Positions 25,059 through 32,088 of a stretch of DNA of 64,000 nt are shown here, piece after piece; within the stretch, counting starts at the first letter, position 1, and the number at the start of each line of letters is the position of its first letter. The notes beneath the pieces were generated by a model. The model saw only the letters and a list, made by a program, of their open reading frames with translations, did not search any database and was not told the DNA's origin. Both the position numbers and the translations under genes were made by a program. The DNA comes from Bacteroidia bacterium. GTDB taxonomy: Bacteria > Bacteroidota > Bacteroidia > Bacteroidales > Azobacteroidaceae. The stretch is taken from positions 1 through 64,000 of the forward strand of contig BNTV01000008.1 in NCBI GenBank assembly GCA_025996865.1, written 5' to 3'.

Positions 25059-26474
25059 ATGAAACAAAAAACAACCATAGTAACGATATTCGTAGCGCTT
25101 CTCTATCTGAGCGTTATCGTCTGGTGGCATATTTATTCGCCACGGAAAGATTTCAGCGTACAGGCGCCCGGTGCGGATAATCGCCCGGAAGGTTTGGCGC
25201 GGAAAGCCAACGAGGTGCTTATCGGTGAATATTTTATGCGATATGATGAAGTTACTTCCGCATTGACCGGAAAATGGAGTTCTTTCAGAGGTGAAGGGAG
25301 TTCCAATATCCTCAAAACATCCGACCCCATCCGGACGAGTGCGGAAGAATATCCTGTTCTTTGGAATGTAGAAACCGGTGAAGGTCATGCCGCGCCGGTC
25401 ATTTACAACGGATTGGTTTATTTTCTGGATTACGATGAAGCGCTCAGTTCGGATGCCTTGCGTTGTTTCTCGTTGGAAAGCGGAAAAGAATTGTGGCGCC
25501 GTTGGTATCGCGTACCGATGAAGCGCAATCATGGATTTTCGCGGACAGCGCCCTCTGTATCAGACGATTATGTGATTACCATTGGCCCGCAAGGTCATGT
25601 AATGTGTTGCGACCCGCTTTCGGGCAATTTGAAATGGTCGCTTGATATGCAGCAGACGTTTAAAACCGAAGTTCCGTTTTGGTATGCCGGACAATGTCCT
25701 TATGTGGACGGAAATACGTTGATTATAGCTCCCGCCGGAGAAGAAGTTTTGTTGGCGGGGATTGATTGCACGACAGGAGAAATCGCCTGGCAAACGCCCA
25801 ACACGCCCGCTTACAAAATGTCCCATTCTTCCGTCATGCAGATGACTTTGAACGGCAAAAAGACCTACGTCTATATAGGTGTCGGCGGCGTATGCGGTAT
25901 TTCTGCGGAAAAAGAAGATGCAGGAACTTTGTTGTGGGATGTTTCAAAATGGCAACCTTCCGTTATTGCGCCTTCGCCCTTGCAATTGTCGGCAAACAGT
26001 ATTTTCTTGGTGGCTGGATACGGTGCCGGCGGCGCCCTGTTGCGGGTGGACAAAGCCGGTGCAAAATGGACGGCATCTATAACCGACCAGTACAAAGCCA
26101 ACGAAGGTTTATCCAGCGAACAGCAAACGCCGATTCTTTACAACAATATGATTATTACGATCATACCCAAAGACGGCGGCAGTTTGCGCGGAAAAGTGGT
26201 TTGTTATTCGCCTTCGGATTTGCACAATCCAATTTGGTCGTCCGGTGCGGATGAGCGGTTTGGCTTGGGGCCTTACATGGTTATCAACGATTATTTGTTT
26301 GCCTTCAAGGAAGATGGCGAACTCTATGTATATGGTATCAAGGCAAAAAGCATGGATTTGCTGAAACAACAGCGTATTATGGACGGCGAGGATGCTTGGG
26401 GTCCGATGGCTTATGCCGACGGACGACTGATTGTTCGCGATGCGCATCATGTTGTTTGTTTGAAGATTGATTGA
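25059..26474 (+). CDS. Membrane-anchored PQQ-type beta-propeller protein
   Basis: 471 residues from ATG 25059; the frame opens from TTG 25038, but those seven residues are encoded by the repeat. One N-terminal membrane helix (TIVTIFVALLYLSVIVWWHIY) anchors a periplasmic propeller: SLESGKELWRRWYRV, CDPLSGNLKWSLDM, IDCTTGEIAWQTPNT, and CYSPSDLHNPIWSSG. A WSSFRGEG segment corresponds to the WRG start of the other members. Uncleaved anchoring suggests an inner-membrane partner of the redox proteins further on. Confidence 0.82.
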   Translation: MKQKTTIVTIFVALLYLSVIVWWHIYSPRKDFSVQAPGADNRPEGLARKANEVLIGEYFMRYDEVTSALTGKWSSFRGEGSSNILKTSDPIRTSAEEYPVLWNVETGEGHAAPVIYNGLVYFLDYDEALSSDALRCFSLESGKELWRRWYRVPMKRNHGFSRTAPSVSDDYVITIGPQGHVMCCDPLSGNLKWSLDMQQTFKTEVPFWYAGQCPYVDGNTLIIAPAGEEVLLAGIDCTTGEIAWQTPNTPAYKMSHSSVMQMTLNGKKTYVYIGVGGVCGISAEKEDAGTLLWDVSKWQPSVIAPSPLQLSANSIFLVAGYGAGGALLRVDKAGAKWTASITDQYKANEGLSSEQQTPILYNNMIITIIPKDGGSLRGKVVCYSPSDLHNPIWSSGADERFGLGPYMVINDYLFAFKEDGELYVYGIKAKSMDLLKQQRIMDGEDAWGPMAYADGRLIVRDAHHVVCLKID

Positions 26475-26533
26475 AGTTTCGAGTTTCGAGTTTAAGGTTT
26501 CGAGTTTAAGGTTTCGAGTTTAAGGTTTCAAGT
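26475..26533. repeat. Period-7 repeat, one orientation
   Basis: Units TTTCGAG and TTTAAGG alternate directly up to the next start codon. Confidence 0.85.
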
Positions 26534-26534
26534 T

Positions 26535-26930
26535 ATGGCAACAGTGAAAACATTACAAACAAGGCAAGATCATGAACAGCCACTGTGTATCGAAGATTGG
26601 GGATGGAAATATCATCACATGGGTATTCCAACAGATAAAGTGATACCAAATGAGAGATACTTGCCTCACCTGAAATTCTATGTTTCAGGATTTGATACAA
26701 GTCCATTCGGGATTGAGTGGATGAGGTTTGATAAAGATTGTCCAATCTCAGATATAATAAAATCAGTTCCTCATATTGCGTTTGAAGTTGATGATATTGA
26801 CAAGGAATTTGCCAAACATAATTTTGAAATTATTGCAGAACCGGGTATCCCTAGTGATGGAGTTAGGGCAGCGATGATTTTGCATAATGGAGCGCCTGTT
26901 GAGTTGATTGAATTTAGAAAGAATGAATAA
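26535..26930 (+). CDS. VOC-superfamily (glyoxalase-like) protein
   Basis: 131 residues. The segment HHMGIPTDKVIPNERYLPHLKFYV starts a glyoxalase-like beta-alpha-beta module; SVPHIAFEVDDIDKEFAKHNFEII and the end NGAPVELIEF are typical of the second. Histidine and glutamate at these places could bind a metal. The substrate is unknown. It is a soluble cytoplasmic protein placed within a cluster of exported redox proteins, set between repeat blocks, and its codon use looks more AT-rich than its neighbours. Confidence 0.75.
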   Translation: MATVKTLQTRQDHEQPLCIEDWGWKYHHMGIPTDKVIPNERYLPHLKFYVSGFDTSPFGIEWMRFDKDCPISDIIKSVPHIAFEVDDIDKEFAKHNFEIIAEPGIPSDGVRAAMILHNGAPVELIEFRKNE

Positions 26931-26969
26931 TTACCAACGACAATAAAAGGAATGAAATATAAATAAAAA

Positions 26970-27040
26970 GTTTCAGTTTTCGAGTTTAAGGTTAGCAACC
27001 CGAAACTTTAAACCTGAAACTTAAAACTTAAAACTTAAAA
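26970..27040. repeat. Period-7 inverted repeat (hairpin)
   Basis: Forward units, a loop around GGTTAGCAACCC, then reverse units CGAAACT, TTAAACC, TGAAACT, TAAAACT up to the next gene. Confidence 0.8.
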
Positions 27041-27042
27041 AA

Positions 27043-28026
27043 ATGGATATATCACGAAAAAAGTTTTTACGCACGGTTGGCTCCATTGTTGCCGGTGGTA
27101 CCGTAGTGGGCGTATCCGGTGTATTACTGAAAAAGTCACATTCGGAATCCGCAGGCGTTTCGACCGGCGACTTTCGTCCGGTAACTTCATTTACTTCCCC
27201 TTACCGGCAAATTGCTTCGTTTGCTACGCCTGGCATTGTGGAAGGTTTTGAATTGTACAACGACCAATTGTATGTCGTGGCATCGAACCTTGTTTCGGTA
27301 TTCGACCACGCCGGCAAATTGCTTCGCCGGTTTTCTTCCGGCGAAACCATCCGGGATATTGCCGTCAATGACAACGGCATTTACATCCTGTACACAACAA
27401 AAATCAAAGTGTTTTCCCACGAAGGCGAATTGCAAAAGGAATGGGAAGCATGCAGCGAACTTTCCGGCTACTGTTCCATGGTTTTAGCGGAAGATTACGT
27501 ATTTGTGACCGATGTGGTAAATAAAAATATCTGCAAATATACGAAAGACGGTGGTTTCGTTCAATTCATTAATAGTCCGAATGGATTTGTGATTCCGAGC
27601 TATACCTTTGCCATTGAGTATATTGACGGTGTGTTGTACTGTTCCAATTCGGGCAGGCATCAGGTAGAAAGTTATACGGTGGACGGTGAATATCTCGGTA
27701 CCTTCGGCAAAGCCGGAGGCGCTCCCGGCTTGTTTACCGGTTGTTGCAATCCGGTTTATCTGACTTATACGGCTAATGGTGAGATTATTACCTCCGAAAA
27801 AGGCGATCCGCGAATCAGTTGTTACGGAAGCGACGGACAATTCAGAAACATATTGCTCGACAGTAAATTGCTTGGAGGCGGAAATTCCGCGTATGATGTG
27901 AAAGTACAAAAAGACAAGATTTTCATTGCCGGAAAAAACAAAGTTTCCGTTTTCCGTTACGACGAATCGTTGGCGGCAAACGACGGTTGTCCGGGATGCG
28001 GAATTGATTGTCCATTGAAAGTTTAA
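27043..28026 (+). CDS. Tat-signal NHL/6-bladed beta-propeller protein
   Basis: 327 residues. The N-terminus SRKKFLRTVGSIVAGGTVVG is a variant twin-arginine signal (RK instead of RR) nearly identical to that of the next gene. The body has NHL-like strands: VSVFDHAGKLLRRFSSG, IKVFSHEGELQKEWEA, ICKYTKDGGFVQFI, VESYTVDGEYLGTFGKAGGAPGLF and ISCYGSDGQFRNI. The C-terminus CPGCGIDCPLKV has three cysteines that may bind metal or form a disulphide. The shared signal and proximity suggest it pairs with the ferredoxin downstream. Confidence 0.75.
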   Translation: MDISRKKFLRTVGSIVAGGTVVGVSGVLLKKSHSESAGVSTGDFRPVTSFTSPYRQIASFATPGIVEGFELYNDQLYVVASNLVSVFDHAGKLLRRFSSGETIRDIAVNDNGIYILYTTKIKVFSHEGELQKEWEACSELSGYCSMVLAEDYVFVTDVVNKNICKYTKDGGFVQFINSPNGFVIPSYTFAIEYIDGVLYCSNSGRHQVESYTVDGEYLGTFGKAGGAPGLFTGCCNPVYLTYTANGEIITSEKGDPRISCYGSDGQFRNILLDSKLLGGGNSAYDVKVQKDKIFIAGKNKVSVFRYDESLAANDGCPGCGIDCPLKV

Positions 28027-28160
28027 AGTTTCGAGTTTCGAGTTTCGAGTTTCAAGTTTCGAGTTTCAAGTTTCGAGTTTCGAGTTTAAGGTTGAGTAAC
28101 CCAAACCTGAAACTTGAAACCTGAAACATAAAACATAAAACTTGAAACCTTAAACTAAAA
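28024..28160. repeat. Period-7 inverted repeat (hairpin), long copy
   Basis: Forward units from the previous stop to ~28093, loop GGTTGAGTAACCC, reverse units to ~28160. One of the longest intergenic copies. Confidence 0.88.
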
Positions 28161-28168
28161 ATATATTT

Positions 28169-28735
28169 ATGAACGAAAATAAAAATAATCCGATTACTCG
28201 CAAGAAATTTCTGCGAATGTGCGGCTCTATAGTGGCAGGAGCGACTGTCGTATCCGTTTCGGGCGTAATGGCGAAGAAAGCGTTTTCGGGACAAGCAAGT
28301 TACTTTTGGCAGATAGACCCAAGCAAATGTACTTTTTGCGGTCGCTGTGAAACGGATTGCGTACTTCCTGTTTCGGCGGTAAAATGTATCCATGCCAACC
28401 GGGTCTGCGGCTATTGTGATTTGTGTGGCGGCTATTACCGCGCCAACGTCAAAGACCTGAATACGGCTGCCGAAAACCTGCGGTGTCCCACCGGCGCTAT
28501 CGTCCGCAAATATGTGGAAGACCCTTATTTTGAATATGCAATAGAAGAGGATTTGTGTACAGGATGCGCCAAATGCGCCAAAGGATGCAACTCGTTTGGA
28601 AACGGTTCGCTTTACATGCAAGTCAAACAGGAATTGTGCAAAGGCTGTAACGAATGTAAGATAGCGAAAGTTTGTCCTTCAGGAGCGATACAGCGCGTTC
28701 CGATGGAGAAGGCGTATATGCTGAAAGACGCATAA
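28169..28735 (+). CDS. Tat-exported 4Fe-4S ferredoxin-type protein
   Basis: 188 residues. Signal TRKKFLRMCGSIVAGATVVS is a variant Tat signal. Cysteine motifs follow in order: CTFCGRCETDC, CGYCDLC, CTGCAKCAKGC and CKGCNECKIAKVC with PSGAI, enough for several 4Fe-4S clusters. Folded cofactor proteins are the usual Tat cargo, so this is probably a periplasmic electron carrier, and the polyferredoxin encoded next but one would be its membrane partner. Confidence 0.85.
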   Translation: MNENKNNPITRKKFLRMCGSIVAGATVVSVSGVMAKKAFSGQASYFWQIDPSKCTFCGRCETDCVLPVSAVKCIHANRVCGYCDLCGGYYRANVKDLNTAAENLRCPTGAIVRKYVEDPYFEYAIEEDLCTGCAKCAKGCNSFGNGSLYMQVKQELCKGCNECKIAKVCPSGAIQRVPMEKAYMLKDA

Positions 28736-28747
28736 TAAATTAGAAAT

Positions 28748-28972
28748 ATGTTAGAAAAAGAAGAACATTTGAACGAAGTTCCGCAGGAATTGCAGGAATT
28801 GTTTGAAAAAGAAGCGGAAGCAAAAGATTTCTTCGAAACGCTATCCAAGTCATACAAACGGGGATATTGCGATTGGGTGGGTGCTGCCAAGCAAGAAGCC
28901 ACGAGGAAAACAAGAGCTGAGAAAGCCCTTTTGATGCTTAAAAATAAACAGAAAACACTTAAAACTGTATAG
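28748..28972 (+). CDS. Small YdeI/OmdA-type domain protein
   Basis: 74 residues. EVPQELQELFEKEAEAKDFFETLSKSYKRGYCDWVGAAKQEATRKTRAEKALLML matches the C-terminal domain (Bacteriocin-protection, YdeI/OmpD-associated) that usually ends longer proteins; here it stands alone. It is spaced 1 bp from the next gene. Function unknown, possibly an adaptor. Confidence 0.7.
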   Translation: MLEKEEHLNEVPQELQELFEKEAEAKDFFETLSKSYKRGYCDWVGAAKQEATRKTRAEKALLMLKNKQKTLKTV

Positions 28973-28973
28973 T

Positions 28974-30290
28974 ATGCAGAAAGTTTTTTCCATACTAAGC
29001 CTGTTACTCCTTTCGGTAACGGCTCAGGCGCAACGGTTTCCCAAACCGGATTTTGAATCGGGTTACCAGTATCCACAGTTGCATTATACCATTCCGAACG
29101 AAATGCTTTGGGTGATAGTCGATTTGATTTTGTTAGTTGTTCTAATGAGCATCGTGGCTTATGCCGTCATCCGAAAAAAGACGCGCAAACCGGTCTTTTG
29201 GGTTTCCATTATTTCGGTGGCCTATTTCGGCTTTTTCCGCAGCGGATGCGTATGCAGTATCGGCTCTATCCAGAATGTCGCTTTGGCATTAGTCGATAAT
29301 TCCTATACCATTCCTTTGGTGGTGTTGCTCTTTTTTATCCTGCCCATCATTTTTACGCTTCTTTTTGGAAGAGTGTTTTGCTCAGGCGTTTGTCCCTTGG
29401 GCGCCTTGCAGGAAATAGTCAATATCAAATCTTACCGGATATCCCGGTCGGTAGCCGCCGTTCTGGGTATGATTCCGTGGATATATTTGATTTTTGCCGT
29501 ATTATATGCTGTTACGCGAAGCAGTTTTCTTATTTGCCGTTTTGACCCGTTTGTCGGAATATTCCGTTTGGGAGGCGACATCGGACTTATTTCATTCGGC
29601 GTGTTGTTGCTTATCGCTTCGATTTTTACCGGCCGGCCGTTCTGCCGTTTCATCTGTCCTTACGGCGCTTTGCTAAGCCTTTTTTCTCGCGTATCCATTT
29701 GGAAAATAAAAATGACCCCCACTTGCATCAATTGTGAATTGTGCCACAACGCCTGTCCGGTCGATGCCATTTTGCCCGCGTATGAAAACAAAGTAAAAGA
29801 AACACGTTTGCAAGGCGTAAAAAGAATCTTACTGTATTTGATTGTGTTGCCGGTAATGTGTATCACAGGTGCATTGATATTGCGGACAATGAGCGATTCG
29901 CTCAGTACCGCCCACAGAAACGTGCGGTTATACGAACAAGTGATGCAAAACGAAAAAGACCCGCAAAACGTATTATCGCCCGATTTGGAAGCTTTTTACG
30001 GACAAGGAGGCGTTGTTGAAGAATTAAAGGAACGAGCCGGCAAGATCCAATCGGAATTTAAAATGTATTCAACTATAGCCGGCGGATTGATTGGCTTGGT
30101 TATTGGCTTTACGTTGATTGGTTTATCGGTAAAACGTTCCCGGAAAACGTATGAAATCGACGATGCCAAATGTGTGAATTGTGCGAAATGTTTTAGTTAT
30201 TGTCCACAGAATAAAAATAGTTTCGAGTTTAAGGTTTCGAGTTTAAAGGTTGAAGAACCGGAACATGAAACCTTAAACCCGAAACCTTAA
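28974..30290 (+). CDS. Membrane polyferredoxin, NapH/NosR-like
   Basis: 438 residues. A signal peptide (SLLLLSVTAQAQ) is followed by about six membrane helices. Two CxxxCP loops face the cytoplasm or interface: FCSGVCPLGALQEI and FCRFICPYGALLSL. Ferredoxin motifs are CINCELCHNACPVDAI at ~250 and CVNCAKCFSYCPQNKNSF at ~400. Such proteins pass electrons across the membrane. The last ~20 residues (FKVSSLKVEEPEHETLNPKP) are encoded by a period-7 repeat, so the natural C-terminus has been replaced. Confidence 0.85.
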   Translation: MQKVFSILSLLLLSVTAQAQRFPKPDFESGYQYPQLHYTIPNEMLWVIVDLILLVVLMSIVAYAVIRKKTRKPVFWVSIISVAYFGFFRSGCVCSIGSIQNVALALVDNSYTIPLVVLLFFILPIIFTLLFGRVFCSGVCPLGALQEIVNIKSYRISRSVAAVLGMIPWIYLIFAVLYAVTRSSFLICRFDPFVGIFRLGGDIGLISFGVLLLIASIFTGRPFCRFICPYGALLSLFSRVSIWKIKMTPTCINCELCHNACPVDAILPAYENKVKETRLQGVKRILLYLIVLPVMCITGALILRTMSDSLSTAHRNVRLYEQVMQNEKDPQNVLSPDLEAFYGQGGVVEELKERAGKIQSEFKMYSTIAGGLIGLVIGFTLIGLSVKRSRKTYEIDDAKCVNCAKCFSYCPQNKNSFEFKVSSLKVEEPEHETLNPKP

Positions 30291-30292
30291 AC
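30222..30292. repeat. Period-7 inverted repeat forming the polyferredoxin C-terminus
   Basis: Forward units TTTCGAG, TTTAAGG, loop AGGTTGAAGAACCGG, reverse units ending CGAAACC-TTAAAC. The stop codon lies inside the last unit. Confidence 0.85.
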
Positions 30293-30299
30293 TTTTTTT

Positions 30300-32087
30300 A
30301 TGAATAAAAAAATTATAAGAAACATTGCGATTGTATCGGCCATCTTCATTGTCGCTTTTTCAATCATGCTGATAACGAATTATTTTCAGGTAAAAGGCGT
30401 CAATCCGCTTCAAACAGAAGTAATTGAGACTTTGAAACAAATTAACGATGAAAATGCCAACAACACCGAATTACAGGAACAAATCCGCCAATTAGACCTG
30501 CTGGCCCGCCGGGCTTATTTTGTACGCATGGACCATTTAATGACAGGTGTTTACATCCTTGTGGCCATGTTGGCTGTGTTTTTGGTATCTTTGCATCTCT
30601 ATTATGCCGACAGTAAACAGATCCCCGATAAAAAAATCGACCCGATAGACGATTGGGTAATTAAAACAAATGCCCGCAAGTATATCGGCTGGGGGACGGG
30701 TGTGTTGGTGGTTGCAGCACTGGTTTTTGTGGGGCTTTCATCGCCTTTCTTTAAGGACATTAAGGACTTTAAAGACCTTAAGGTCCTTAAGGAGGAAACA
30801 GCGGTAGATAATGAAGCCGTTGAGCCGGAAGAACAACCAATAGAAGCGCCTATAACAGAGCCTCAAGAAGAACTTACCGCTGCAGTAGATACCATCGCCG
30901 CAGTAGATACCATCGCCGTAGAAGCCGAAGAAATTTCCAAAGTCACATCCAATGGTTTTCGCGGAAACAATTCGAATGCTCTATCTACAGCCAAAAGCGT
31001 ACCCACCAAGTGGAATTTGAGTACCGGAGAAAATATTGCTTGGAAAAGCAAAATTCCCCGGCAAGGCTTCAATTCTCCTGTAATAAACGGCAATAAAGTA
31101 TTTATCAGCGGTGCAGATAATGAAGCCCGCGAGTTGTATTGCTACCATCTGAATACCGGCGAACAACTCTGGAAATTGGCTGCCGACAATATTCCCGGTT
31201 CGCCCGCACAAATGCCGAAAACCACCAACGATACCGGTCTTGCCGCATCGACTGTTGCCACTAATGGCAAACAGGTTTGCGCCATTTTTGCCTCCGGCGA
31301 TTTGATTTGCGCCGATATGGACGGCAAACAGCTTTGGGCGAAAAACATTGGCGTACCGTCTAACCATTATGGATATGCCTCATCCTTACTGACATTCGGC
31401 AATTCGCTTATCGTACAATACGATAACAGCAACGGACCTAAAGTCGTAGCCTTGGATATGGCGACCGGCAAAGAACGCTGGAGCAAAAGCCGGACAGATA
31501 AAATCACTTGGAGTTCGCCTATCATCGCTTATGTGGACAAAAAACCGCAATTGGTGTTAATGGGAAATCCGGGCATCACGGCTTACAATCCGGGCACTGG
31601 GGAACAATATTGGCGAGTGGAAGGATTTAACGGCGAGGTCGCTTCCAGTCCGTGCAGCGCCGCCGACATCGTGTTCGGAGCCAGTGAATATGCTGCATTG
31701 ATTGCCGTGGATGCCACCACCGGCGAAAAACTGTGGGAAGCCAATGATTACCTGCCGGAAGTATCGTCACCGGTTGCTACCAAAGACAATGTTTATCTTG
31801 CCACAAGTTATGGCGTTTTGGCTTGTTACGATGCCAAAACCGGAACATTGAAACAATCCCACGAATTGAATACCGAATTTTATTCTTCGCCGGTCATTGT
31901 CGAAGGCAAATTATTCGTTTTCAGCAACGAAGGCAAAATGTTTATTTATACCGCCAACAATGATTTCAAGCAGATAACTTCGTTTGAGACCGGCGAAAAA
32001 ACATTTGCCACCCCGGCATTTACGGATGGTAAAATCGTGGTTCGCACAGAGAACACTCTCTATTGCGTAGCATCAAAAAAATCGTAA
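30300..32087 (+). CDS. Membrane-anchored PQQ-type beta-propeller protein
   Basis: 595 residues. Three membrane helices near the N-terminus (about 10-26, 80-100, 128-148) are followed by a low-complexity acidic linker with a tandem AAVDTIAAVDTIAVEAEE. A periplasmic propeller then starts GFRGNNSNALS and continues with YHLNTGEQLWKL, LDMATGKERWSKS, YNPGTGEQYWRVEG, VDATTGEKLWEAND and YDAKTGTLKQSHEL. The fold is clear; PQQ binding is not. It ends 1 bp before the HydB-like gene. Confidence 0.83.
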   Translation: MNKKIIRNIAIVSAIFIVAFSIMLITNYFQVKGVNPLQTEVIETLKQINDENANNTELQEQIRQLDLLARRAYFVRMDHLMTGVYILVAMLAVFLVSLHLYYADSKQIPDKKIDPIDDWVIKTNARKYIGWGTGVLVVAALVFVGLSSPFFKDIKDFKDLKVLKEETAVDNEAVEPEEQPIEAPITEPQEELTAAVDTIAAVDTIAVEAEEISKVTSNGFRGNNSNALSTAKSVPTKWNLSTGENIAWKSKIPRQGFNSPVINGNKVFISGADNEARELYCYHLNTGEQLWKLAADNIPGSPAQMPKTTNDTGLAASTVATNGKQVCAIFASGDLICADMDGKQLWAKNIGVPSNHYGYASSLLTFGNSLIVQYDNSNGPKVVALDMATGKERWSKSRTDKITWSSPIIAYVDKKPQLVLMGNPGITAYNPGTGEQYWRVEGFNGEVASSPCSAADIVFGASEYAALIAVDATTGEKLWEANDYLPEVSSPVATKDNVYLATSYGVLACYDAKTGTLKQSHELNTEFYSSPVIVEGKLFVFSNEGKMFIYTANNDFKQITSFETGEKTFATPAFTDGKIVVRTENTLYCVASKKS

Positions 32088-32088
32088 T

